Assembly (NCBI GenBank): GCA_963678705.1
Contig: CAVMBN010000233.1
Span: 248,001-312,000 of the forward strand
Origin: Panorpa germanica
Taxonomy: Eukaryota; Arthropoda; Insecta; Mecoptera; Panorpidae
Direction of reading: 5' to 3'
Length of the DNA: 64,000 bases
Below, one piece after another: positions 48,957 through 58,836 of this stretch. The notes beneath the pieces are model-generated. The model had not been told where the DNA came from and did no database searches. It saw only the letters and a list, made by a program, of their open reading frames with translations. The number at the start of each line of letters is the position of its first letter. The first letter of the stretch is position 1. A program made the translations under genes and the position numbers.

Positions 48957-51900
48957 CCCGTCGCAAGCGACGTTTGTTTTTTGTGAGTGGCTTGAATTTT
49001 AAGTCAAAATTTAATTCCATTTTTAAATTGAAATAATAAACTCGTCCTATATTGATTTAACATTTAATAACAATTAATTTTTCATACAAACTGACTAAAA
49101 AAATACATTTTTTATATCAAAATAAAAACTATTTTGAATTTATGCGATATTTGAACAACTTTTTTTCAAAATTTGGGATTTTTTTTTCGATTCGTAAATA
49201 AGTTGCCAAGGTTAGCCTATATTCAAAATTTCAACTTTCTAGCACAATTTTTACTCTCGGCAAATACTGCCCCCGTGACCCCCAATACAATTTTAAAATT
49301 TTGAATTTTTTTTTCATTAATAATATACTTAATTATTCTAGAATCCCGAAAATGAATTTTCTCCAAAGTTCCCTGCCGGGCCCCCGAATTTCTTTAATCC
49401 CCCCTTTTTCAATTTTTGAATTTCTAATTTTAGAGAAATGTCAGCATTGAATACCTTAATACACATGCAAAATTTCAACTTTCTATCTTATACGAATTAA
49501 AAGTAATACAGCAAAAAAGGGATCACTTTTTTTCCAGTTTTTCCAAAATTACGGGTTTCCAGGAAATTCAGGGAAAAATCCGGGGACGCCAAAAGTCTTA
49601 GAATTTTTTTCTCTACGAAATAGGAAATTATTAAAAACTTCCCTGGAGCCGTTTTCGAGATGCCATACAAAATTCGAACCAAACATATAAAGACATAAAC
49701 ATATAAGAATATAAATATACAGCTGGGACATTATAATATACTTGAGTTTACCCCCGTTGCAATGCGACGTCTTTTTGGCGTGTATCATTTGAATCCAATA
49801 AAATAATACGTAATTAAATTTCATATTTCACTGTTCTATTTTTAAATTGAAATAATAAATAAACTCGCACAAATACATTGACACATATAAATTGACTAAA
49901 AAATATATTTTTTTTATAAAAATAAAAAATATTTTCAATTTATGCGTTTTCTGACCAACTTTTTTTCAAAATTTGGAATTTTTTTTTTCGATTCGTAAAT
50001 AACTTACCAAGGTTAGGCTATATACAAAATTTCAACTTTCTAGCACAATTTTTACTCTCGGAAAATACAGCCCCCGTGCCCCCAAATAAAATTTTGAAAT
50101 TTTGAATTTTTTTTCATTAATAATATACTTAATTATTCTTGAATTCAGAATATGAACTTTCTCCAAAGTTTCCTACCGGGCCCCCGAATTTCTTTAACCC
50201 CCCCTTTTTCAATTTTTGAATTTCTAATTTTTGAGAAATATCAGCCTTAAATAGCTTAATACACATGCAAAATTTCAACTTTCTATCTTTTACGACTTAA
50301 AAGTAATACAGCAAAAAAGGGATCACTTTTTTTCCAGTTTTTCCAAAATTACGGGTTTCCAGGAAATTCAGGGAAAAATCCAGGGACGCCAAAAGTCTTA
50401 GAATTTTTTTCTCTACGAAATAGGAAATTTTCAAAAACTTCCCTGGAGCCGTTTTCGAGATGCCATACAAAATTTGAACCAAACATATAAGAATATAGCT
50501 TTTACCCCCGTCGCAAGCGACGTCTGTCTTTTGTGTGTGGCTTTAATTTCATGTCAAATTTAAATTCCATATAGTTTACCCCCGCCGCAAAGCGACGTCC
50601 TTTTGGCGTGTATGATTTGAATCCAATAAAATTATTTGTAATTACAATTCATATTTAACTCTACTATAGTTTACCCCCGTCGCAAAGCGACGTCTTTTTG
50701 GCGTGTATCATTTGAATACAATAAAATAATTCGTAATTAAATTTCATATTTAACTGTTCTATTTTTAAATTGAAATAATAAATAAACTCGCGAACATATA
50801 CATTAACACATATAAATTGACTAAAAAAATATTTTTTTTTTATCAAAATAAAAAATATTTTCAATTTATGCGTTATTTGACCAACTTTTTTTCAAAATTT
50901 GGAATTTTTTTTTTCGATTCGTAAATAAGTTACCAAGGCTAGCGTATATACAAAATTTCAACTTTCTAGCACAATTTTTACTCTCGGCAAATACTGCCCC
51001 CGTGCCCCCCAATAAAATTTGGAAATTTTGAATTTTTTTTTATTAATAATATACTTAATTATTCTAGAATTTAGAATATGAACTTTCTTTGACGTTTCCT
51101 ACCGGGCCCCCGAATTTCTTCAACCCACCCTTTTTTAATTTTTGAATTTCTAATTTTTGAGAAATGTCAGCATTGAATACCTTAATACACATGCAAAATT
51201 TCATCTTTCTATAATTTACGAATTAAAAGTAATACAGCAAAAAAGGGCTCACTTTTTTTCCATTTTTTCCCAAATTACGGGTTTCCAGGAAATTCAGGGA
51301 AAAATCCGGGGACGCTAGAAGTCTTAGATTTTTTTCTCTTTAAAGTCTCTTTTAAAGTCTAAGGTTTACCCCCGTCGCAAAGCGATGTCTTTTTGGCGTG
51401 TATCATTTAAATCCAATAAAATAATTCGTAATTAAATTTCATATTTAACTGTTCTATTTTTAAATTGAAATAATAAATAAACTCGCGCACATATACACAC
51501 ATATAAATTGATTAAAAAAATATATTTTTTTTATCAAAAAAAAAAATATTTTCAATTTAGGCGTTAATTGACCAATTTTTTTTCAAAATTTGGGATTTTT
51601 TTTTTCGATTCGTAAATAAGTTACCAAGGTTAGCCTATATACAAAATTTTAACTTTCTAGCACAATTTTTACTCTCGAAAAATACTGCCCCCGTGCCCCC
51701 CAATAAAATTTTGAAATTTTGAATTTTTTTTTATTATTAATATACTTAATTATTCTAGAATCCAGAATATGAACTTTCTCCAAAGTTCCCTAACGGGCCC
51801 CCAAATTTCTTCAACCCCCCCTTTTTCAATTTTTGAATTTCTAATTTTTGAGAAATGTCAGCATTGAATACCTTAATACACACACCAAATTTCAGTTTTC

Positions 51901-52135
51901 TATCTTTTCTAATTCGTCAGATATTTGCAAAAGTATTTTTTCGAATTTTCCAGTTTTTCCAGAATAATTTGTTCCAGGGAAATTCAGGGAAAAATTCAGG
52001 GACGTAGAAAGTCTTAGAAATTCGTCCTTTACTTAATATCAAAATTTAAAAAACTTTGTAGGCGCCGTTTAGAAGATACCATACAGATTTTGTTACCGGA
52101 AATATATATATATATATATAAATATCTATGAGTTC
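48957..52135. repeat. Tandem ~0.7-0.8-kb Helitron modules, each with a terminal-type hairpin
   Basis: Units start with TTTACCCCCGTCGCAAAGCGACG or a close variant. Hairpins are at 48959-48972, 49755-49769, 50509-50522, 50583-50597, 50678-50692 and 51372-51386. Four units are long (from 48957, 49748, 50673 and 51366); two are cut to about 75-95 bp (from 50503 and 50577). Shared landmarks within the long units are GGCGTGTATCATTTGAATCC, ACTCTCGG, ACCGGGCCCCCGAATTTCTT and AATTCAGGGAAAAAT. The repeated hairpin is nearly the one at the Helitron 3' end, but the bases that follow it on the element strand are CTAT, CTCA or similar and not CTAG. Confidence 0.75.
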
Positions 52136-52171
52136 TTATGAGTTTTCCATGTTAAATTGGAACAATACGAA

Positions 52172-52186
52172 CATTATAATAGTAGA
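52172..52186 (-). other. Helitron 5' terminus
   Basis: TCTACTATTATAATG on the element strand, starting with the obligatory TC and matching the usual Helitron start pattern TCTA..CTA. The next plus-strand base (52187) is the T of the A/T target. Confidence 0.75.
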
Positions 52187-52358
52187 TGTAAAAATTTATT
52201 TTTTTGTATTGAATTTCACTTTACCTCACAATCTAAATGTATTTTAAAGTAACAGAAATGTATTATTATTTTCAAATTTTAATTTTTTTAGTTCCATCAC
52301 TACAATTTTTGTGTAATAGAGACAGTTAGTACAACTGCAAGTTTAAAAAATATAAAAG
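52187..52358 (+). repeat. Satellite monomer fragment between Helitron and BEL
   Basis: 172 bp that continue the monomer interrupted at 45980 and run to TATAAAAG, where the BEL element is inserted. It matches the intact monomer near 42352-42515, including the ATTTTCAAATTTT variant. Confidence 0.93.
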
Positions 52359-52821
52359 TGTTTAGTTTTGCATTGGTAGAAGCAAAACCTTTGTTACTCA
52401 TTTTATATAATTTCACTTGAACATGGAATATTTAATTTAACTCTGTTTACATCACATTCCATTATTTAAATATTTCATTGTCATATAGAATCTTCTCCGT
52501 TAAGAGAAAGGAATTTTTATTATATTGTTGTCTTCGTCCATTGTGCATTGTACATTGATTTTAAAGTTAGATTTATTGTTAGTTTTAGTGTTAAGATATA
52601 GTTCTAAGATAATAGTTGTAATTATAAGTTAGTTCTTTAAAGTTTAAATATATGGTAAACAGCTTACATCCGTTATTTTATTCACTTATAAATCCCTACA
52701 CCCCGATAGCGATTTATAGAATAAAATATAAATAATAAATACATAATAAATTTCGCGCTCGATTAATTTCTTACGCGAACGTCCCTTATAAAAAGCTAAA
52801 GGTTTTTTATAAAGCTTAACA
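52359..52821 (+). repeat. BEL 5' LTR
   Basis: 463 bp, TGTTTAGTTTTGC to AAGCTTAACA. It contains a possible TATAAAT core promoter near 52687. Confidence 0.93.
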
Positions 52822-52838
52822 TGGTCCTTCGAGCCGGA
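52822..52838 (+). other. BEL primer-binding site, tRNA-Tyr
   Basis: TGGTCCTTCGAGCCGGA, directly after the LTR; complement of the 3' end of animal tRNA-Tyr. The 195-bp leader from here to the ATG at 53034 has no hairpin array like that in the other BEL family. Confidence 0.85.
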
Positions 52839-53033
52839 TGTGAGTAAGAGAACTATTGCAACTAAAATCAAGCGTTATTGTGCCAAGTGTGTGTAGTGCA
52901 TCAAGAACGTAACCCATCGTATTATTTCACAAAGAAAGCGTGGAGTGTGAAGCCGTGTAGCTCACAGTAACAGTCCAAGAGAGCCAAGTAGCATATAAAC
53001 CCAACGATTAACTCAATCCATTAGCCATCCATC

Positions 53034-56000
53034 ATGGCTGAAGAAATCAAGAAACGCGTAAAAGTACTTGTCGCTCAACGCGGTCAAATCCAATCGAAAA
53101 TCACACGATTTTCAAATTTATTAGAAGATGGTGGCGAGTACGTGGATACAGATTACGCGAAAGAGTGCGCAGACAAGGTTGATGCAGCTATAGACGGACT
53201 CCAAAGTATTCAGGATGAATTGCGGAAAATCGATGCAGCCGTGGAGCATGAGGACGCCGGCGAAGAAATTTTCTATAAATATCACCGAGCCAAAGCCCTC
53301 TACAAGCGTTTCGCAGGTCCACCCCCGACGGCACACCTCAAAAATGAAACATCAAATACAAATTTGAGTGCATCCATGTCCAAACTCCCAAAATTGGAGT
53401 TAAAAACATTTGACGGAACCCTGGAGAAATGGCGGGCATTTCGTGATTGGTTCCGCGAAAACATTCACAAAAGAGAAATAGCTGATTCAACTAAGCTCGA
53501 ATACCTCCAAAATACATTAAAGGGCGAAGCCGCCCAAACCATCGAGGCATTTAAAGCAACAAACGACAATTACAGAGAGGCCTGGAGATTACTTGAAGAA
53601 ACCTATGATGTCGAATATGTTTTAATTTTCCGTCATCTGGATTTATTGTTAGAAACCCCTGCGATGAGAAATAATTCAGCTGATGAAATAAGAAAATTAT
53701 TAAATCAAGTCCAAACGCAACTACTATCCATGAAAGCACTAGGTGAAAAAATAGAGCAATGGAATACCATCGTAGTTTATATCATTATTAAACGGTTGCA
53801 CAAAGATACTGCAAGGGAGTGGAACCGCCGCATGAGAGACTCCAAAGTACCGAAAAGTGAGGACTTGATTGCTTTCTTAAGAGAAGAGGCGACTCGATTA
53901 TTTGCCGTCACCCCATTCAGCAACCAATCGGCCCCTTCTCATCATCAGAATAACAACCTAATCAACGGAGGCAAAGGTACGAGCACTAAAACTAATCGAT
54001 CTTCATTTATATCGAGCTCCGAGGTAAAATGTCCCAAATGCCAGAGCTCACATAGTCTTGCAAAATGCAATGACTTTTTGAAGCTGACAATACCGGATAG
54101 ATTTAATTGCGCCAGAACATCATCCGTATGTTTACGATGCTTATTGCCCGGTCACAAAACTCAGCTATGTAATTCGTCGGTTTGCAAGATTTGTCAGAAA
54201 GGACATCACTCGCTGGTACATTTAACCAACAATGATTGGAAGATAGTGAAGAACAATTCATGGCAATTAAAGAAAATAAACACCCAAGCGTCACCGGGAG
54301 AAATCACCACAATGTCTAAGGATCCTCCTCCTACTGTACTTGTTAGTAGTGGACCCGCAGTAGATCTCTTAACTACAGCAGTAGTTGAAATACTAAATAA
54401 AAACGGAGTACCTGTTCGATGTCGCGCTTTGTTAGACACGTGCTCCAGTTCAAATTTTATGACAACTAGATTCGCTGAAAAATTAGGACTTCAAGTAAAA
54501 GAATGTGAAGTAAGTGTAAATGCTATTGGCGATACATCCACAATTACAAAATCTTTATTAACCGCCAAATTTAAATCGTGTGTGAATGACTATACTCAAT
54601 CATTGTCCTTTTTAACCGTGAATAACCTTGGAGGTTTACAACCACCGGAGCCAGTCGATACCTCACACTTTCGTATTCCGAAAGGAATAAAATTAGCCGA
54701 TCCCGAATACTACAAGCCTCAAGATGTGGATATACTATTAGGTTTAGGACCTACTTTATTTATGCTTTTGGTCGGTCAGATCCAAGGAATTCATCCTAAA
54801 CACCCTAATGTAATTTTACAAAAGACGAAATTAGGTTGGATTATTGGAGGAAGCGTTGCTGGGAATAATCAAGAAAGTTCCACATACTCTTGTAAAGCTA
54901 CGAACCTCAGATTTGAGCTAAATAAATTCTGGGAGATAGAGGAGGTATCTTCAAGCGTACCCGCATCTGCTGAAGATCTTGCCTGCGAGGAACATTTTTC
55001 CCGCACCTTTACTAGAGATAAAGATGGTCGCTACGTATTAGCGTTACCTTTCAAAGAAAATGCTCTCCCACCAGGCGACTCGCGAGTAATGGCCGAGAAG
55101 CGACTTCGAGGTATTCTACGCAAAATGCAACGAGATCCTGAGTTTAAGGAACAATATACAGCCTCTATGCAAGAATACATCGATCGTGGATACAAGAACG
55201 AAGTTAAGGAGCCAGTAAACTCCAATGACGGTTTCTTTTTACCCCATCATGCAGTTGTTAAAGAAACCAGCACCACTACTAAAAGACGAATTGTATTCGA
55301 CGGCTCGGCCAAGAGTAACTCTGGCATATCTCTGAACGAGCAGTTAATGACCGGTCCACTGTTGCAGGATAGTTTATTTACATCTCTCATTCGCTTCCGC
55401 ACGCATAAATATGTCATCACGGGCGATATTGAAAAAATGTATCTGCAGTTTGTTATTCGTCCAGAAGATCGAAAATATCTACGTATACTCTGGATTGTCT
55501 CTGATGGAGGAATTAAAGTTTACGAATTCAAGGTGCTTATATTCGGATTGACTCCAGCTGCCTTCCTGGCCATACGAGGTCTCCATCAACTAGCCCGAGA
55601 CGAAGGTCATAAATTCCCATTAGCCGCGACAGCCCTTCTTCAAAGAATGTACGTCGACGATTGTTTAGAAGGATCTGATACCATTAAAAGGGCTCTAGAA
55701 ATTCGCGAACAACTACGTAAACTGCTTCCTCTTGGGGGATTGAGAATGCGACAATGGGCATCGAATGAACCAAAATTGTTAGAAGGCCTTCCATTTGAAG
55801 ATGTTAAACAAAAATTATCCATCGATGACAATACCATAAAGACGTTGGGATTACAATGGGACGCATCTAACGACGTCATTGAATATAATATAAGTGAACC
55901 GAACGTATCACAGAAGGTCACGAAAAGAAGCATTTTGTCGAATATTGCCAAAATTTTTGATCCATTAGGGCTGTTGAGTCCCATAATCGTGAAAGCCAAA

Positions 56001-58055
56001 CTTATCATGCAGCAATTATGGGCCGATAAGGTTTCGTGGGACGAATCTGTTCCCTTAACGACTTATACTGAGTGGCAAACGTATTGTAAAGAACTACATT
56101 TGCTGAATACAGTGCAATTCGAAAGACTAAGTGTAGTGACAGACTCCGTTGAGAATCAAATACATGGATTCTGTGATGCTAGTACTAAGGCCTACGGTGC
56201 GTGTATATACCTCCGCTCTCAAGATAACGAGGGTATGATTAAAACTGTATTATTGTGTTCAAAGTCCAGAGTGGCCCCGTTGAAAACAATATCTTTACCT
56301 AGACTAGAATTATGCGGAGCGCTTTTGTTGTCAGAATTATATGAGACTGTTCAAAAGGCCCTAGACATAAAAAAACATCGTACCATCTTTTGGTCTGATT
56401 CTACGATAGTACTTCACTGGATTAACACTCCACCCCACCTACTTCAAATATTCGTTGGAAACAGGATCGCGGAGATTCAATCCAAAACGAATGCACGAGA
56501 TTGGCGGCATGTTAGATCCGAAGATAATCCTGCGGATGTTATTTCCAGAGGACAATTACCTTCAGAATTCATAAAATTCGACAAATGGAGATACGGACCA
56601 CACTGGCTTAGTCTTGCTGAAGAATCCTGGCCAATCTTAGAGATAATAGCAGTCAAGGAGATTCCGGAAATGCGAAAACCGTCTTGTTTCTTGACTTCAA
56701 GCCTTATTGAATTCATGACACGATTTTCAAATATGGCTAGACTGAGGAAAATATTTGCTTACGGATTCCGATTTAAGCGTGATAATCATCATAAGGGACC
56801 TCTAAATGTCATTGAATTGGCTGATGCTACTTTGCGTATCATAAAACTGGTCCAAATGTCTTCCTTTTCGGAAGAACTTCATCGACTCAAAAATAATAAG
56901 GAAATTCACCAAGATAGTCCGATTAAATCCTTATCTCCTATCATTGACGGGGATGGATTACTACGCGTTGGCGGTCGCTTACGGCACGCTAATATCCCGG
57001 CATCTCAAAGACACCCTATACTATTGCCAAAAAATCATCACGTGACTAACTTAATAATACAAGAAGAACATGCACGTAATTACCACTCTGGCCCACAATC
57101 TACATTATACGCCTTACGTCAAAAATACTGGATTATTCACGGTCGATCTCAGGTACGACGAGAAATCTCTAAATGTACTACCTGCTTTAAATGCAAGCCT
57201 GTTTTAGCTCAGTTCCAAATGGGCGACCTACCTGAAGATCGAGTGACTCCACAGGACGTCTTTTACAATACAGGTGTAGATTACTGCGGACCTTTCTTCG
57301 TTAAGCAAAGAAAACACTATAATCGAGTTACCGTAAAAATATACGTTGTAGTGTTTGTATGTTTATGGTCTAAAGCCATCCACTTAGAAATTTCGGAAGA
57401 TTTAACTACTGATGGATTTATTGGTGCCCTTTCTCGATTTATCGATCGGCGAGGAAGGTGTAGAAATCTATATTCCGACAACGGCACCAATTTTGTAGGC
57501 GCTAACAATCAACTAAGGGAGTTATATGTAATGCTAAACTCTAAATCCAGCACGAGTAAAATTCAGAACTCCTTATCTAAAGAAGGTATTAATTGGCATT
57601 TCATTCCCCCTCTCTCCCCACATTTTAGAGGATTATGGGAGGCGGGCGTGAAATCCATGAAACATCATATGCGACGAGTGGTAGGTGAAAAACTATGCAC
57701 CATTATAGAATTTCAAACATTCCTTACTAGAATCGAAGCAATTTTAAATTCTAGACCCATCTCCTACTTATCTTGTGATCCTAATGATCCTCTTCCTATT
57801 ACTCCTGGTCATTTCCTGATCGGCAAATCAATTATGAGTCTAGCAGAAGAAGATCACCGCGAAGTCTCGATCAACAGGCTTTCTAATTGGCAATATGTAA
57901 CTCGTATGAAACGTGACTTTTGGGATCGATGGCACAAAGAATACATAAGTGGTTTAAATGTACGTCATAAATGGAACACTGGGCAACATTCTATAGGCAT
58001 TGGGAGTGTGGTGCTAATTAAGGATGACAACTTACCACCGTTACATGGTCGTTAG
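53034..58055 (+). CDS. BEL/Pao Gag-Pol polyprotein (1673 codons, C-terminal frameshift)
   Basis: ATG in CCATCATGG, preceded by a short leader. Domains: charged N-terminus; DUF1759 gag from about 118 (LPKLELKTFDG); zinc-binding motifs near 333 (CPKCQSSHSLAKC), 365 (CLRCLLPGHKTQLC) and 384 (CKICQKGHH); retropepsin-like DUF1758 with LLDTC, Asp 468; reverse transcriptase with GDIEKMYLQ near 800 and YVDD at 873-876; RNase H with GFCDAS, LPRLELCG, WSDS and NPADVISRG; integrase HHCC region (HHVTNLI, HARNYHSGP, CTTCFKC); integrase core D1416, D1482, E1536 (GVDYCGPF, YSDNGTNF, LWEAGV); DUF5641-like end. The frame stops at 58055 after LPPLHGR. The adjoining frame continues with clearly related codons to TAA at 58220-58222, so a one-base loss near 58045 cut about 55 residues. 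Catalytic domains are all intact. Confidence 0.95.
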   Translation: MAEEIKKRVKVLVAQRGQIQSKITRFSNLLEDGGEYVDTDYAKECADKVDAAIDGLQSIQDELRKIDAAVEHEDAGEEIFYKYHRAKALYKRFAGPPPTAHLKNETSNTNLSASMSKLPKLELKTFDGTLEKWRAFRDWFRENIHKREIADSTKLEYLQNTLKGEAAQTIEAFKATNDNYREAWRLLEETYDVEYVLIFRHLDLLLETPAMRNNSADEIRKLLNQVQTQLLSMKALGEKIEQWNTIVVYIIIKRLHKDTAREWNRRMRDSKVPKSEDLIAFLREEATRLFAVTPFSNQSAPSHHQNNNLINGGKGTSTKTNRSSFISSSEVKCPKCQSSHSLAKCNDFLKLTIPDRFNCARTSSVCLRCLLPGHKTQLCNSSVCKICQKGHHSLVHLTNNDWKIVKNNSWQLKKINTQASPGEITTMSKDPPPTVLVSSGPAVDLLTTAVVEILNKNGVPVRCRALLDTCSSSNFMTTRFAEKLGLQVKECEVSVNAIGDTSTITKSLLTAKFKSCVNDYTQSLSFLTVNNLGGLQPPEPVDTSHFRIPKGIKLADPEYYKPQDVDILLGLGPTLFMLLVGQIQGIHPKHPNVILQKTKLGWIIGGSVAGNNQESSTYSCKATNLRFELNKFWEIEEVSSSVPASAEDLACEEHFSRTFTRDKDGRYVLALPFKENALPPGDSRVMAEKRLRGILRKMQRDPEFKEQYTASMQEYIDRGYKNEVKEPVNSNDGFFLPHHAVVKETSTTTKRRIVFDGSAKSNSGISLNEQLMTGPLLQDSLFTSLIRFRTHKYVITGDIEKMYLQFVIRPEDRKYLRILWIVSDGGIKVYEFKVLIFGLTPAAFLAIRGLHQLARDEGHKFPLAATALLQRMYVDDCLEGSDTIKRALEIREQLRKLLPLGGLRMRQWASNEPKLLEGLPFEDVKQKLSIDDNTIKTLGLQWDASNDVIEYNISEPNVSQKVTKRSILSNIAKIFDPLGLLSPIIVKAKLIMQQLWADKVSWDESVPLTTYTEWQTYCKELHLLNTVQFERLSVVTDSVENQIHGFCDASTKAYGACIYLRSQDNEGMIKTVLLCSKSRVAPLKTISLPRLELCGALLLSELYETVQKALDIKKHRTIFWSDSTIVLHWINTPPHLLQIFVGNRIAEIQSKTNARDWRHVRSEDNPADVISRGQLPSEFIKFDKWRYGPHWLSLAEESWPILEIIAVKEIPEMRKPSCFLTSSLIEFMTRFSNMARLRKIFAYGFRFKRDNHHKGPLNVIELADATLRIIKLVQMSSFSEELHRLKNNKEIHQDSPIKSLSPIIDGDGLLRVGGRLRHANIPASQRHPILLPKNHHVTNLIIQEEHARNYHSGPQSTLYALRQKYWIIHGRSQVRREISKCTTCFKCKPVLAQFQMGDLPEDRVTPQDVFYNTGVDYCGPFFVKQRKHYNRVTVKIYVVVFVCLWSKAIHLEISEDLTTDGFIGALSRFIDRRGRCRNLYSDNGTNFVGANNQLRELYVMLNSKSSTSKIQNSLSKEGINWHFIPPLSPHFRGLWEAGVKSMKHHMRRVVGEKLCTIIEFQTFLTRIEAILNSRPISYLSCDPNDPLPITPGHFLIGKSIMSLAEEDHREVSINRLSNWQYVTRMKRDFWDRWHKEYISGLNVRHKWNTGQHSIGIGSVVLIKDDNLPPLHGR

Positions 58056-58371
58056 GCAAGGTAGTCAAGATCTACCCAGGCAAAGACGATGTGACCCGAG
58101 TCGTGACCCAACGGATACATGCACGCAATGTACGCAGCTTAGCTCCATTACCTAACATGCAAAATGACTGCAATAATACCCCTAATAGCGCGGTGCTATC
58201 TACGGATTCAGCGCAAGACTAATTATTATAATTTATTTGTGTAAACTGTCAATATGTGACAGTAATTTGGACAATAATTAATAGAATTTAAAACAAATGC
58301 ATGTATTGAATGACTTATATATCATGTCTACCTATTTAGTTGATCGTTTAATACTCTCAACGGGGGGAGTA
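58056..58371 (+). other. BEL frameshifted C-terminus, 3' UTR and polypurine tract
   Basis: Up to 58222 the sequence is the displaced end of the polyprotein (GKVVKIYPGKDDVTRVV readable in another frame). About 140 bp of AT-rich untranslated sequence follows. GGGGGGAGTA at 58362-58371, next to the LTR, is the polypurine tract. Confidence 0.8.
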
Positions 58372-58836
58372 TGTTCAGTTTTGCATTGGTAGAAGCAAAA
58401 CCTTTGTTACTCATTTTATATAATTTCACTTGAACATGGAATATTTAATTTAACTCTGTTTACATCACATTCCATTATTTAAATATTTCATTGTCATATA
58501 GAATCTTCTCCGTTAAGAGAAAGGAATTTTTATTATATTGTTGTCTTCGTCCATTGTGCATTGTACATTGATTTTAAAGTTAGATTTATTGTTAGTTTTA
58601 GTGTTAAGATATAGTTCTAAGATAATAGTTGTAATTATAAGTTAGTTCTTTAAAGTTTAAATATATATGGTAAACAGCTTACATCCGTTATTTTATTCAC
58701 TTATAAAACCCTACACCCCGATAGCGATTTATAGAATAAAATATAAATAATAAATACATAATAAATTTCGCGCTCGATTAATTTCTTACGCGAACGTCCC
58801 TTATAAAAAGCTAAAGGTTTTTTATAAAGCTTAACA
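58372..58836 (+). repeat. BEL 3' LTR
   Basis: 465 bp, TGTTCAGTTTTGC to AAGCTTAACA, with one extra TA compared with the 5' LTR (ATATATATGG near 58665). Confidence 0.93.

Larger units (their letters stand above)
45981..52186 (-). mobile_element. Helitron, non-autonomous, 6.2 kb
   Basis: On the minus strand the element begins TCTACTATTATAATG (52186 downward) and ends with a perfect hairpin (CGTCGC-TTT-GCGACG), a 10-nt spacer and CTAG at 45984-45981. It lies exactly between A (45980) and T (52187). Removing it restores an uninterrupted monomer AAATGTATGTAAAAATT, as seen intact near 42345-42365. These are the defining Helitron ends and target. No Rep or helicase frame is present, so it depends on an autonomous relative. 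Inside are a dead LINE tail, diverged C-rich repeats and tandem modules of about 0.75 kb. GC content is clearly higher than that of the satellite. Confidence 0.85.
52359..58836 (+). mobile_element. BEL/Pao LTR retrotransposon, nearly intact
   Basis: 6478 bp with LTRs of 463 and 465 bp, tRNA-Tyr PBS, one long Gag-Pol frame and a polypurine tract. Target duplication AAAAG at 52354-52358 and 58837-58841. The LTRs differ by two substitutions (TGTTTAG/TGTTCAG and TATAAATCC/TATAAAACC) and one TA unit, so the insertion is recent. No env-like frame follows pol. Confidence 0.96.

Noticed and set aside
49497-49824. Minus-strand frames in the Helitron modules (also 50297-50482, 50664-50864)
   Set aside because: They differ between modules, start and stop at random positions and match no family; the modules look non-coding.
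45981-52186. Coding Rep/helicase for the Helitron
   Set aside because: No long frame or recognisable helicase motif on either strand of the element; only the LINE remnant gives protein similarity.
55640-56008. Minus-strand frames inside the BEL polyprotein
   Set aside because: They overlap conserved RT and RNase H codons on the other strand and have no family match.
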